Below, one piece after another: positions 16,723-25,565 of a stretch of DNA of 64,000 bases. The stretch is from Leucobacter sp. UT-8R-CII-1-4 (lineage in GTDB: Bacteria; Actinomycetota; Actinomycetes; Actinomycetales; Microbacteriaceae): positions 124,001-188,000 of the forward strand of contig NZ_JASCRS010000004.1 in assembly GCF_030010235.1 (NCBI RefSeq). Direction: 5' to 3'. How positions within the stretch are numbered: the stretch's first letter is position 1; the number at the start of each line of letters is the position of its first letter. The notes under the pieces were generated by a model, which saw nothing but the letters and a program-made list of their open reading frames with translations, made no database searches and was not told where the DNA came from. The translations under genes and the position numbers were made by a program.

Positions 16723-16814
16723 TTCACCAGTACGCGCTCGCGCGTCTCATAAACCTGACGAGAAACAACGTGATGACAAAGACACTGTCAACACCAACTA
16801 GGAAGCAGGGAATC

Positions 16815-17678
16815 ATGCGATTCACAAAAACCGCGGCAGTCATGGCCGCAGCCGGTGCTCTTTTGCTGGCAGGCTGCTCGGGCGGCAACTCAAACACCGA
16901 AGAACCGACTGTCAAAGAAGAAGTCACCTTCGAAGCAGGCACCACAATGGCTCGCCTGCACGACGCGGGCAAGATCACGGTCGGCACCAAATTTGATCAG
17001 CCGCTCTTTGGGTTGATGGGTCTTGACAATAAGCCAGAAGGCTTTGACGTTGAGGTTGCGAAGATCATCGCTGGTGAGCTCGGTATCAAGCCTGAGAACA
17101 TCGAATGGGTTGAGGCTGTCTCGGCAAACCGCGAGCCATTCATTGAAAACGGTCAGGTAGACATTGTGGTTGCGACCTACACCATCAATGACAAGCGCAA
17201 AGAGGTTGTCTCGTTTGCCGGCCCGTACTACATCGCTGGTCAAGATCTGCTCGTACTCAACGGCAACCCAGACGGCATCAAGGGCATTGATGACGTCAAG
17301 GGCAAAAAGGTGTGCTCGGTCACGGGATCGACTTCGGCACAGAACCTGAAAGACGCTGGTGTTGAGGTAATCGAAACCGACACCTACTCAAACTGCTTGA
17401 CGCCACTGCGCCAGGGTGAAGTGGTTGCGGTATCGACCGACAACGTGATTCTGGCTGGGCTCGCTGACCAGAACCCAGGCGAATTCGAAGTCATCGACAA
17501 CCCATTCACCGAGGAGCCATACGGTATCGGCCTCAAGAAGGACGACACTGACTTCCGCAACTTCATCAACGACACGCTTGAGAAGTCATTCAATGACGGA
17601 CGCTGGGCATCGGCGTGGGAGAGCACCGCAGGCAAGGTTCTGTCGACGCCAACCCCACCAACGATTGATCGCTACTAA
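16815..17678 (+). CDS. gluB: Glutamate-type ABC transporter, substrate-binding lipoprotein
   Basis: A 287-residue lipoprotein (signal peptide ending LLLAGCSGG) of the cluster 3 amino-acid-binding family. Typical segments are GKITVGTKFDQPLFG, FDVEVAKIIAGELG, RKEVVSFAGPYY and the hinge region VSTDNVILAGL. The ATG at 16815 is preferred to the in-frame GTG at 16770 because a good GGAAGCAGGG site lies just before it and the signal peptide then has normal length. It captures substrate outside the membrane and delivers it to the GluC/GluD channel. Confidence 0.92.
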   Translation: MRFTKTAAVMAAAGALLLAGCSGGNSNTEEPTVKEEVTFEAGTTMARLHDAGKITVGTKFDQPLFGLMGLDNKPEGFDVEVAKIIAGELGIKPENIEWVEAVSANREPFIENGQVDIVVATYTINDKRKEVVSFAGPYYIAGQDLLVLNGNPDGIKGIDDVKGKKVCSVTGSTSAQNLKDAGVEVIETDTYSNCLTPLRQGEVVAVSTDNVILAGLADQNPGEFEVIDNPFTEEPYGIGLKKDDTDFRNFINDTLEKSFNDGRWASAWESTAGKVLSTPTPPTIDRY

Positions 17679-17693
17679 GTTGTAGCGCGGCAG

Positions 17694-17723
17694 GGATCGG
17701 GCGGCAGCTTTGCTGCCCGATCC
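17694..17723 (+). terminator. Attenuating hairpin between gluB and gluC
   Basis: GGATCGGGC pairs with GCCCGATCC (or GGCAGC with GCTGCC in an alternative fold) with no T-run after it. Hairpins at this position commonly stabilise the binding-protein mRNA and lower read-through into the permease genes, giving more binding protein than channel. Confidence 0.6.
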
Positions 17724-17776
17724 TCGTCGAAAAATCTAGTGACTCTAGAGAAAACAAAGAAGGGAGTGAACGCGCA

Positions 17777-18427
17777 ATGAACGTGCTCATTGAGAATGCA
17801 GACCTGGTGCTTGCCGGATTTCTGATGACGCTTCGGCTGCTCCTACTCGGCGGTGCCGGAGCAATGCTGCTCGGCCTGGTCGTAGTAACCATGCGTATTT
17901 CACCCGTGGCCTCGTTGCGCGGTTTTGCCACCGCGTATACCGAACTCTTTCGTAATGTGCCGCTGACGCTGATCTTCCTGTTTATGGTGTTTGTGCTGCC
18001 ACTGATCAACCCGAACCAGCCACCATATGAAGTGCTGGCCGTGATCGCGCTTGCTCTCTACACCTCACCCTTCGTGGCTGAGGCACTGCGCAGCGGAATC
18101 AACGGAGTGCCAGTTGGCCAGGCCGAGGCAGCCAGGTCGATTGGTCTTGGCTTCGGTCAAACTCTTTCGCTGATCGTATTGCCGCAGGCCATTCGAATGG
18201 TGGTGCCGCCGCTGATCAACGTATTCATTGCGCTCACGAAAAACACCTCAGTAGCTGGCGGGTTCTTCGTCGTTGAACTATTTGCGACGGCGCAGCGTCT
18301 CGCAAACAACAACGGCAACGCGGTGATCCCGATTCTTGTTGGAGTGGCGTTCTTTTATCTGTTGATCACCGTTCCGCTTGGGTACTTCGCCGGGCAGATC
18401 GAGAAGAAGGTGAGGGTTGCGCGATGA
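17777..18427 (+). CDS. gluC: Glutamate-type ABC transporter permease
   Basis: A 216-residue HisM-type permease with about five membrane helices. The family loop that contacts the ATPase is EALRSGINGVPVGQAEAARSIGLG, followed by LPQAIRMVVPPLINVFIALTKNTS. A GAAGGGAGTG site precedes the ATG. It overlaps gluD by 4 bases, and the two together form the heterodimeric channel. Confidence 0.92.
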   Translation: MNVLIENADLVLAGFLMTLRLLLLGGAGAMLLGLVVVTMRISPVASLRGFATAYTELFRNVPLTLIFLFMVFVLPLINPNQPPYEVLAVIALALYTSPFVAEALRSGINGVPVGQAEAARSIGLGFGQTLSLIVLPQAIRMVVPPLINVFIALTKNTSVAGGFFVVELFATAQRLANNNGNAVIPILVGVAFFYLLITVPLGYFAGQIEKKVRVAR

Positions 18428-19254
18428 CTGCTCAAGCAACAGTTCTTTATGACGCCCCCGGACCCAAAGCGCGTGCGCGTTCACGTGTGATTTCTGTCGT
18501 CGGTGTGCTGGCGCTGCTGGCGCTGCTCGGGTGGGTCGTGTACCGACTCGCGATTCCGCAGGTTGCCGTGAACGGTGCGGTCACCGCACCCATTCTTGAC
18601 CCCACCCGCTGGGAGCCGCTCGGTGAATCCCAGGTATGGGTGCTCATGGCCCAGGGCGTGGGGGCGACGCTGAGTGCGGCTGCCGTTGGCATGGTTGGCG
18701 CGCTGATTCTTGCAGTGCTCCTAGCCTTTGGTCGGCTTGCCTCAAACCCGGTGATCCGGGTGCCAATCACAATTGTGCTGGAATTCTTCCGAGGCATGCC
18801 GCTTCTTTTGATGATGCTGTTTATTCTTCTGGTCGCCTCGACCGGCGCGTTTGTTGCTGTGGTTGCTGCGCTCATCGTCTACAACGGTGCCATCTTGGGT
18901 GAAGCCTTGCGGGCAGGCATTCTGTCACTGAACAAGGGACAGCGTGAAGCCGGACTCTCGATCGGTTTGACGCCAGTGCGAACTCGGCTGTTGATCGAAT
19001 TACCGCAGGCATTCACTCAAATGTTGCCGATCATTATGGCCCAGCTGGTGGTGCTCTTGAAGGACACCTCGCTCGGTTACATCGTTGGCTATTACGAGAC
19101 GCTGCGTACCGTGAAAAACCTGGCCACCTATTTTGGTAACTACTACATGTTTACGTTCTGGCTGGTTGGTGCGGTGATCTACCTCGCAATCAACCTGCTA
19201 GTTTCCTGGATCGGCCGGCGCGCGGCGCGCGCAGTGGCAGCAAAGCAGGCCTAG
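18424..19254 (+). CDS. gluD: Glutamate-type ABC transporter permease
   Basis: A 276-residue permease with an N-terminal membrane helix (VLALLALLGWVVYRLAI), an extracytoplasmic loop and a C-terminal HisM-type core. The coupling loop is GEALRAGILSLNKGQREAGLSIGLTP, followed by LPQAFTQMLPIIMAQLVVLLKDTSLG. It is longer than GluC, as in the corynebacterial pair. Its ATG overlaps the gluC stop. The operon ends at the terminator that follows. Confidence 0.92.
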   Translation: MTAQATVLYDAPGPKARARSRVISVVGVLALLALLGWVVYRLAIPQVAVNGAVTAPILDPTRWEPLGESQVWVLMAQGVGATLSAAAVGMVGALILAVLLAFGRLASNPVIRVPITIVLEFFRGMPLLLMMLFILLVASTGAFVAVVAALIVYNGAILGEALRAGILSLNKGQREAGLSIGLTPVRTRLLIELPQAFTQMLPIIMAQLVVLLKDTSLGYIVGYYETLRTVKNLATYFGNYYMFTFWLVGAVIYLAINLLVSWIGRRAARAVAAKQA

Positions 19255-19302
19255 GTTGAAACCCGTCTTTCCATAGAAGCGAGTTGAAAAACGCCTGATG
19301 AA

Positions 19303-19350
19303 AAGCGCCTGGATTAAGCGGAAAAGCTTGGTCCAGGCGCTTCGGCTTTT
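19303..19350 (+). terminator. Rho-independent terminator of the Glu operon
   Basis: A perfect 11-bp stem (AAGCGCCTGGA at 19303-19313, TCCAGGCGCTT at 19332-19342) is followed by CGGCTTTTG. Confidence 0.8.
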
Positions 19351-19439
19351 GTCATCTAATCGAGGCTTTCACCAAGCTGGCATGGCGCGCCTCGCGCAAG
19401 GAATCGCTGGCTCGGCAAGGAGTGTGAGAAGCTGGTAGG

Positions 19440-19697
19440 ATGGATCCGCTTCGGACATGCGTCGCCTGCCGCCAACGCGCGACACAAGACGTACTGCTCA
19501 GGGTTGTAGCTCACGGGGATCGACTTGCTGTCGATGATCGCGCGGTTATGCCCGGGCGAGGCGCGTGGGTTCACCCCACGGCCGTATGTTTGAAACAAGC
19601 AGTGTCGCGCGGCTCATTCGCGCGTGCATTGAAAGTGTCGGGTTCGCTCGACACCAGCCCTTTAGAGAACAGGCTAGAAACACACATGGACAACTAA
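19440..19697 (+). CDS. YlxR-family RNA-binding protein
   Basis: An 85-residue protein of the YlxR (DUF448) family, encoded between nusA and infB in most bacteria. It has the signature RTCVACRQRA near the N-terminus and the motif PGRGAWVHP in the middle. The ATG at 19440 gives the conserved MDPLRTC start, but only GGTAGG lies immediately before it, so the ribosome-binding site is poor. Members bind nucleic acid and are proposed to modulate RNase P or transcription; that function is family knowledge. It is separated from nusA by about 7 kb of inserted genes. Confidence 0.9.
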   Translation: MDPLRTCVACRQRATQDVLLRVVAHGDRLAVDDRAVMPGRGAWVHPTAVCLKQAVSRGSFARALKVSGSLDTSPLENRLETHMDN

Positions 19698-19771
19698 TGA
19701 GCGGCTCACGATGAGACCCGTCCGCTAATTTTGGTTCTCGCCTGTCTGGCGTGAACCCAGACAGGAGAAAA

Positions 19772-22543
19772 GTGGCTAACCCACGCGTAAGCGAGATTGC
19801 CAAGAAGCTCGGTATTGAGAGCAAAAAGGCAGTCGAAATTCTTAATGACGAACTGAAAGAGTTCGTTAAAAGCCCGTCGTCGACGATCATGCCCCCGACG
19901 GTGCGTAAACTTCAGGCCTATGTTGGCGAGCACCCAGAGCTCGTAAAGGCCGATGCTGCTGAGGCCGCAGAGGCCCCTGCCGCGAAGCCTGCAGCCGCAA
20001 AGCCAGGTGCCGCAAAGCCAGGCGCCGCTATGAAGCCAGGCCCGAAGCCTGGTCCTAAGCCTGCGCCAAAGGCAGAGCCAGCAGCTCCAGCCGCTGAGGC
20101 AGCACCTGCCCCAGCTGCTAAGCCAGAGGCAGCTGCAAAGCCTGCTGCCGCTAAGCCAGGCGCTGCAAAGCCCGCCGCTGCGAAGCCGGGTGCTGCTCCG
20201 AAGCCAGGCTCTGCTCCAAAGCCAGGTAGCGCCCCGAAGCCGGGTGCTGCAAAGCCGGGTGCTGCGAAGCCAGGCGCTCCTCGTCCGGGTAACAACCCGT
20301 TCGCGTCGAGCCAGGGCATGGGCATTCCGCGCCCACCTCGTCCGGGTAACAACCCGTTCGCTTCGAACCAGGGCATGGGCACTCGCCCGAACCCAGGTAA
20401 CATTCCTCGCCCAGCGCCACGCCCACAGGGTGGCGGCGCAGGTGGCGCTGGCCGCCCAGGCGGTCGCCCAGGCGGTCCAGGTCGCCCAGGTGGCGCACGT
20501 CCAGGTGCGGGCGCAGGCGCGGGTGCAGGCGGCGGTACCGGAACCGGATTTGGCGCACCGCGCCCCGGTGGCGGTTTTGCTGGTCGCGGCCGTGGCGGTC
20601 GTGGTGCTGGAACTGCAGGCGCGTTTGGTCGCGGCGGCAGCAAGAGCAAGGCACGTAAGTCGAAGCGGGCGAAGCGGGCAGAATTTGAGATGCGTGAGGC
20701 GCCATCGCTTGGTGGCGTAAGCGTACCTCGCGGCGACGGATCAACTCCGATCCGTCTGCGCCGTGGCGCATCGCTCAGCGATTTCGCTGACAAGATCAAC
20801 ACCAGCGCCTCGAACCTGGTGACCGTGCTGTTCCACCTCGGTGAGATGGCTACCGCAACGGAATCACTTGACGAGGCAACGTTCGAGATTCTCGGCGAAG
20901 AGCTTGGCTACAAGATCCAGGTTGTTTCGCCAGAAGACGAAGATCGCGAGCTTCTCGAAGGCTTCGACATCGACATCGATGCCGAGCTTGAAGAAGAAGG
21001 CGACGACGTTCTCGAGGATCGCCCACCAGTTGTTACCGTTATGGGTCACGTTGACCACGGTAAGACTCGACTGCTCGATGCAATTCGCAAGGCAGACGTT
21101 GGTGGCGGCGAGGCCGGTGGCATCACGCAGCACATTGGTGCATACCAGGTGCACACCAAGCACGAGAACATCGACCGTGCGCTGACCTTCATCGATACCC
21201 CGGGTCACGAGGCGTTTACCGCTATGCGTGCTCGTGGTGCGCAGGTTACCGACATCGCGATTCTCGTGGTTGCAGCAGACGACGGCATCATGCCGCAGAC
21301 CATTGAAGCGTTGAACCACGCTCAGGCTGCGAACGTGCCAATTGTGGTTGCAGTGAACAAGGTCGATAAGGAAGACGCGAACCCAGCGAAGGTTCGTCAG
21401 CAGCTCACCGAGTTCGGTCTTGTGGCCGAAGAATACGGTGGAGATGTCATGTTCGTTGACGTTTCGGCGAAGAACAACATCGGCATCACCGAACTGCTTG
21501 ACGCTGTGCTGCTGACTGCAGACGCTGGTCTTGACCTGCGTGCGAACCCGAACAAGAACGCTCGCGGTGTTGCCATCGAGGCGAAGCTTGACAAGGGTCG
21601 CGGTGCGGTTGCAACCGTGCTTATCCAGTCGGGTACGCTGCGTGTCGGCGACGCCATCGTTGCTGGTACCGCTTACGGTCGTGTTCGTGCAATGCACGAC
21701 GAGAACGGTGACGCGGTCGAAGAGGCACTTCCTTCGCGTCCAGTGCAGGTACAGGGTCTGTCGAGCGTGCCACGTGCGGGCGACAACTTCCTGGTTACCG
21801 ACGAGGATCGCACCGCCCGTCAGATCGCTGAGAAGCGTGAGGCAGCTGAGCGTAACGCGCAGCTGGCCAAGGCTCGTAAGCGCATCAGCCTTGAGGACTT
21901 CACTAAGGCTCTTGAAGATGGCAAGGTTGAGGCTCTTAACCTCATCATCAAGGGTGACGTTTCGGGTGCTGTTGAGGCACTGGAAGAGTCGCTGATGAAG
22001 ATCGAGGTCGACGACTCGGTTCAGCTTCGTATTCTGCACCGCGGTGTGGGCGCGATCACCGAGTCCGATGTGGACCTCGCAACGATCGACAACGCAATTG
22101 TCATCGGCTTCAACGTGCGTCCAGATGTCAAGGCTCGTGAGCGTGCAGCTCGCGAAGGCATTGACATTCGCTTCTACAACGTCATCTACAACGCGCTTGA
22201 TGACATTGAATCGTCGCTCAAGGGCATGCTCAAGCCAGAGTACGAAGAAGTTCAGTCGGGTGTTGCGGAGATCCGCGAGGTCTTCCGCTCATCGAAGTTC
22301 GGCAACATCGCCGGTGTCATTGTTCGCAGCGGCACCATTACGCGCAACGCAAAGGCGCGCGTTATCCGCGAGGGTGTTGTGCTCGCCGATGGCCTCGCCA
22401 TCGAGTCGTTGCGCCGCTTCAAGGACGATGTCACCGAGGTCAAGACTGACTTCGAGGCAGGTATTGGCCTTGGCAAGTTCAACGACATTCAGATCGGTGA
22501 CGAAATCGAAACCACTGAGATGGTCGAGAAGCCTCGCGCATAA
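19772..22543 (+). CDS. infB: Translation initiation factor IF-2
   Basis: A GTPase that brings initiator tRNA to the 30S subunit. The 923-residue protein has an IF2-N domain (1-~55), a long Ala/Lys/Pro/Gly-rich linker (~60-320), a second IF2-N-like domain (~330-385), the G domain with G1 GHVDHGKT (~426), DTPGHEAF (~475) and NKVD, then domains II-IV. The GTG at 19772 is chosen because AGGAGAAA precedes it and the protein then begins [14 protein letters not shown], as in relatives. The linker is longer than in E. coli, which is typical of actinobacteria. A strong terminator follows, so rbfA is not co-transcribed from here. Confidence 0.97.
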   Translation: MANPRVSEIAKKLGIESKKAVEILNDELKEFVKSPSSTIMPPTVRKLQAYVGEHPELVKADAAEAAEAPAAKPAAAKPGAAKPGAAMKPGPKPGPKPAPKAEPAAPAAEAAPAPAAKPEAAAKPAAAKPGAAKPAAAKPGAAPKPGSAPKPGSAPKPGAAKPGAAKPGAPRPGNNPFASSQGMGIPRPPRPGNNPFASNQGMGTRPNPGNIPRPAPRPQGGGAGGAGRPGGRPGGPGRPGGARPGAGAGAGAGGGTGTGFGAPRPGGGFAGRGRGGRGAGTAGAFGRGGSKSKARKSKRAKRAEFEMREAPSLGGVSVPRGDGSTPIRLRRGASLSDFADKINTSASNLVTVLFHLGEMATATESLDEATFEILGEELGYKIQVVSPEDEDRELLEGFDIDIDAELEEEGDDVLEDRPPVVTVMGHVDHGKTRLLDAIRKADVGGGEAGGITQHIGAYQVHTKHENIDRALTFIDTPGHEAFTAMRARGAQVTDIAILVVAADDGIMPQTIEALNHAQAANVPIVVAVNKVDKEDANPAKVRQQLTEFGLVAEEYGGDVMFVDVSAKNNIGITELLDAVLLTADAGLDLRANPNKNARGVAIEAKLDKGRGAVATVLIQSGTLRVGDAIVAGTAYGRVRAMHDENGDAVEEALPSRPVQVQGLSSVPRAGDNFLVTDEDRTARQIAEKREAAERNAQLAKARKRISLEDFTKALEDGKVEALNLIIKGDVSGAVEALEESLMKIEVDDSVQLRILHRGVGAITESDVDLATIDNAIVIGFNVRPDVKARERAAREGIDIRFYNVIYNALDDIESSLKGMLKPEYEEVQSGVAEIREVFRSSKFGNIAGVIVRSGTITRNAKARVIREGVVLADGLAIESLRRFKDDVTEVKTDFEAGIGLGKFNDIQIGDEIETTEMVEKPRA
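19965..20640 (+). repeat. Low-complexity coding repeats in infB
   Basis: Codons for [14 protein letters not shown] repeats (about 19965-20280), two copies of RPGNNPFAS (about 20283-20370), and then Gly/Arg/Pro-rich repeats (about 20400-20640) encode the flexible inter-domain linker. Long open frames in other phases here are by-products of the repeat. Confidence 0.9.
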
Positions 22544-22559
22544 GCGCTGAGCTTCCTTC

Positions 22560-22612
22560 AAAGGGGCGGTGTGCCGGATTGATTTCCGGCACACCGCCCC
22601 TTTAGTTTTGTT
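22560..22612 (+). terminator. Strong terminator after infB
   Basis: A perfect 19-bp stem (22560-22578 with 22585-22603), a 6-base loop, then AGTTTTG. Confidence 0.9.
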
Positions 22613-22797
22613 CTTCAGCTGTGCCGCGTTTGCCGCTTTCGGGTGCAGTCTTGCCGTCGAGCGGCCATGCGATTTTGCGGTCGGGGGAGACATCGAAGCA
22701 TGAAGCCCTGAACTCTGGAGCTATGGGTTTGTGACGCTGAAGCGAAGCAAAGCGCGAGCGGCTGTGGATTAAGGCGCTGGGCGATCCGGCGCTAAAA
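22613..22797. other. Gap between convergent terminators
   Basis: No gene was recognised between the infB terminator and the DUF805 terminator. Open frames on the minus strand here lack family resemblance. Confidence 0.5.
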
Positions 22798-22839
22798 CAC
22801 TTCGGGCCCGAGCGAAATACATCGCTCGGGCCCGAAGTG
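22798..22839 (-). terminator. Terminator of the DUF805 gene
   Basis: A perfect 18-bp stem (22798-22815 with 22822-22839, core TTCGGGCCCGAGCGA) with a 6-base loop. On the minus strand it is followed by TTTTAGC. Confidence 0.85.
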
Positions 22840-22850
22840 AATATTAGTAG

Positions 22851-23846
22851 TTAGCGTACCTGCTGGTCGAAACGACGACCCTCAGATTTCGACGGAAGCA
22901 CTCCGAATACGAGCAGCGCGATCCAACCAAGGTATGGAATCATGCTGAGGAAGAAGAACGGACCGGCCATGTTCGCGTCATGGAGGCGGCGCCAGGTGAG
23001 GGCGATGCCTGGAATGAGCGTGCCGAGGGAGAAGATGAACAGCAGTGCTCCGCCAATGAAGGCGAGTGCGTATGCCGAACCTCCACCGTATGAAGCGGTG
23101 TCAGCGATCGAAAGGCCGATTCCGTAGAGCATGAAGAGCACAAAGTTGCCGAGCCCGAGGAACAGAGCCGTCCACCAGAATTCACTGCGTGAGGTGCGAC
23201 CAGTGAAATCTGCGTACTGCTTGAAAAAGCGTTTTACTGATGAGCCGAACCCAGCTCCGTAGAGCGGTCGCGAAGTGTTGTCTGGATCGGCGGTGCCATC
23301 GAAGTAGCCACCGACACCTGGGATAGTGCCGATAGGTGCCGCCGGGTACATCATCGCGTATGCGGGAGCCTGATTGTAAGCGGGTGCCTGACCGTAGACG
23401 GGTGGCTGTGGCGCGCCATACTGCGGAGCGCCGTAGCCTGGCGCGTTAGGGGTTGGGTACTGCGGCGCCTGCGGTGCACCGAACTGAGGTGCAGCGGGTG
23501 GCTGCGGCGCTGAGTACTGCGGCGCTGCAGGTGCTGCAGGAGCCTGTGGCGCAGCATACTGAGGCGGTGCGGGTGAGGGAGTCTGCGGTGCTGCGAATTG
23601 AGGCGGCACAGGTGCGGCAGGTGCAGCAGGAGCGGCTGGCGTTGCTGGCGTTGCCGGCGCTGCTGGTGGCTGCGGAGCGTTGAAGTGCGGTGGCTGCGGC
23701 GCATAGTTTGGCAGCTCTGGTGCTGCGGGTGCCGCTGGCGCTGGCGCTGCGGGTGATTCTGGCGCTGCCGACGTGAACTGAGGAGCTTCGGGAGCTTCCG
23801 CCGCTTCGGGCTGTTCCGGAGTCGGGTCAATTGGGGGCTGGCTCAT
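22851..23846 (-). CDS. DUF805 membrane protein with Pro/Ala-rich N-terminus
   Basis: A 331-residue protein. Residues 1-~165 are low-complexity Pro/Ala/Gln repeats (PQYAAPQAP, APQPPAAPQ). The C-terminal ~125 residues form a DUF805 domain with four membrane helices, including KQYADFTGRTSRSEFWWTALF and the closing LTWRRLHDANMAG and LVFGVLPSKSEG. The function of DUF805 is unknown. The gene sits alone on the minus strand between infB and rbfA with its own terminator. The repeats in the N-terminal part may vary in number between strains. Confidence 0.88.
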   Translation of the reverse strand: MSQPPIDPTPEQPEAAEAPEAPQFTSAAPESPAAPAPAAPAAPELPNYAPQPPHFNAPQPPAAPATPATPAAPAAPAAPVPPQFAAPQTPSPAPPQYAAPQAPAAPAAPQYSAPQPPAAPQFGAPQAPQYPTPNAPGYGAPQYGAPQPPVYGQAPAYNQAPAYAMMYPAAPIGTIPGVGGYFDGTADPDNTSRPLYGAGFGSSVKRFFKQYADFTGRTSRSEFWWTALFLGLGNFVLFMLYGIGLSIADTASYGGGSAYALAFIGGALLFIFSLGTLIPGIALTWRRLHDANMAGPFFFLSMIPYLGWIALLVFGVLPSKSEGRRFDQQVR

Positions 23847-24009
23847 GAGGATCTACTTCTTTTACGTATCTTGTTTGTACGACCTAGGAAAAGGTGTGCA
23901 CTTCGAGGGTATCGCTCATGTGGATGAAATTTGGAGGAAATTTGTGATCCTTGAGCAAGTCTTCGCTTTGAGGAGAAAGGCGAAGCGAACCGGGCGGTAG
24001 ACTGGAGCC

Positions 24010-24573
24010 ATGTCAAACCCACGGGCGGCCAAGGTCGCAGAGCGAATTCAGCAGATCATTGCGCGTCGGCTTGAGAAGGGCCTACGCGACCCGCGCATGG
24101 GGTTTGTGACGATCACCGATGTGCGGGTGACCGGCGACCTCCAGAGCGCCAGCGTGTTCTACACGGTTTACGGTAGCGAGCAAGAGCAGGCTGACACGGC
24201 TGCCGCGTTGAAAGCTGCAACGGGCATGATGCGCAGCGAGGTTGGTAAGCAGCTCAACACTCGTCTCACGCCGACGCTTGAGTTCATTCACGATGAACTT
24301 CCAGATAACGCGCAGCATCTCAACGACCTGCTCGCTGAAGCTAAGCGTCGTGATGACGAAGCACAAGCTCTCGCAGCGAACGCCCACTACGCAGGCGAAG
24401 AAGATCCCTATACGAAGCCGCGAGATCTCGAAGCTGAAGCCGACGAAGACGACGATCTTGATGAGATCGAAGACGGCGAACTCGATGACAACGACGACTT
24501 CGACGATGAAGATGACGCCGACGATGCAGACGATCTAGACGACGCCGACGAGGCCGCCGAGCGCGACAAGTAA
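24010..24573 (+). CDS. rbfA: Ribosome-binding factor A with acidic tail
   Basis: Assists late 30S subunit maturation. The first ~125 residues are RbfA: RAAKVAERIQQIIARRLEKGLRDPR, FVTITDVRVTGDL, and LTPTLEFIHDELPDNAQHLNDLL. The remaining ~60 residues are an Asp/Glu-rich tail (EADEDDDLDEIEDGELDDN and beyond) that makes the 187-residue protein longer than the usual ~120-150. The gene is separated from infB by the DUF805 gene and must have its own promoter, probably between 23847 and 24009. Confidence 0.95.
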   Translation: MSNPRAAKVAERIQQIIARRLEKGLRDPRMGFVTITDVRVTGDLQSASVFYTVYGSEQEQADTAAALKAATGMMRSEVGKQLNTRLTPTLEFIHDELPDNAQHLNDLLAEAKRRDDEAQALAANAHYAGEEDPYTKPRDLEAEADEDDDLDEIEDGELDDNDDFDDEDDADDADDLDDADEAAERDK

Positions 24574-24587
24574 CTCGCGTCGCAGAC

Positions 24588-24629
24588 AGGGTAGAGTGCC
24601 GAAACGCTAGGGCAGTCGCACTCTACCCT
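24588..24629. terminator. Bidirectional terminator between rbfA and mutY
   Basis: A perfect 12-bp stem (24588-24599 with 24618-24629, core GGGTAGAGTGC) with an 18-base loop sits between the two convergent genes. It overlaps the last codons of mutY. Confidence 0.65.
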
Positions 24630-25515
24630 CAGCCTCCACCATCAGGCCGTCGGCAATGAGCGAATCAAATGCACGCTCGGCCTGAGCCGGTTCGCGCAGC
24701 CCGCCATCGGCAGCAGCAGCCAGAGCCTCGGCGCGCGTGACTTCCGTTTTGGCCCCACGAAGCAAAGCCATGATGCGCCCGCGAACCTGCCGATCACTGC
24801 CAGCAAAGGCGGCCTGCCGTTTCACGACTGGAGCGTTGTCAGGAAAGCCCGATCCTCGCCATTCGCACCACTGAGCTACCGGACAGGAGCCGCAAAGCGG
24901 AGCCCGCGCCGTACAGACGATTGCGCCAAGCTCCATCGCCGCAGCGTTCAGCAAGCGCGCACGCACCGGATCCTGCGGCAACAGCGCATCCATGTCGTCG
25001 AGGTCGCTTGCTCGTGGGGGTGCTGCGGCAGCTAAACCGTGCACCATGCGGGCTATCACGCGACGGGTATTGGTATCAACGACCGGATGGCGGTCAGCAA
25101 AAGCGAAACTTGCAACGGCACGCGCTGTATAAGGCCCAATGCCCGTCAGGGACAGCAGCGTGTCAACGTCTCTTGGCACCTGATCGTTGTGCTCCGCCGC
25201 AATTTCTGTGGCAGCCCGATGCAGCCAAAGCGCACGCCTTGGGTAACCGAGACGGCCCCAGGCTCGCACCGCCTCGCCCGGTGCCTCGGCCGCGAGATCG
25301 GAGGGTTTCGGCCAACGCCTCATCCACTCTTCAAACTGCGGAATTACCCGGGCGGCCTGTGTTTGCTGGAGCATGAACTCTGAAACGAGCACAGCCCAGG
25401 GGTCAATTTCATCTGCCTGAGTGCCCCGCCAGGGCAGCTCCCGCGCTTCGAGCGCGAACCAATCAATGATGGCGTCTTGGATCTTCGCCGTCTCACGCTC
25501 ATCAAACTGTGCCAC
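24607..25515 (-). CDS. mutY: A/G-specific adenine DNA glycosylase
   Basis: Removes adenine mispaired with 8-oxoguanine. The 302-residue protein has the entry motif FMLQQTQAARV, the helix-hairpin-helix LTGIGPYTARAVASFAF, the catalytic Asp in VVDTNTRRV, and the 4Fe-4S loop with Cys spacing C-x6-C-x2-C-x5-C (CTARAPLCGSCPVAQWC). The C-terminal NUDIX-like 8-oxoG recognition domain of E. coli MutY is short or missing, as is common in actinobacteria. It is convergent with rbfA and divergent from truB. Confidence 0.95.
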   Translation of the reverse strand: MAQFDERETAKIQDAIIDWFALEARELPWRGTQADEIDPWAVLVSEFMLQQTQAARVIPQFEEWMRRWPKPSDLAAEAPGEAVRAWGRLGYPRRALWLHRAATEIAAEHNDQVPRDVDTLLSLTGIGPYTARAVASFAFADRHPVVDTNTRRVIARMVHGLAAAAPPRASDLDDMDALLPQDPVRARLLNAAAMELGAIVCTARAPLCGSCPVAQWCEWRGSGFPDNAPVVKRQAAFAGSDRQVRGRIMALLRGAKTEVTRAEALAAAADGGLREPAQAERAFDSLIADGLMVEAEGRVRLP

Positions 25516-25565
25516 CCGCCCAGTGTATTAGCCGTTGCCGCAGGCTTCGCCGGTAGGGTGGTGGA

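Noticed and set aside
19918..20802. A 294-codon Pro/Ala/Gly-rich minus-strand frame inside infB
   Set aside because: It is the antisense of the low-complexity linker repeats.
20864..22039. A 391-codon minus-strand open frame inside infB
   Set aside because: It lies antisense to a highly conserved gene with strong codon bias; the frame is a mirror of GC-rich codon use and has no domain.
23351..23830. A 159-codon Arg/Gln/His-rich frame inside the DUF805 gene
   Set aside because: It is another phase of the same Pro/Ala repeat codons.
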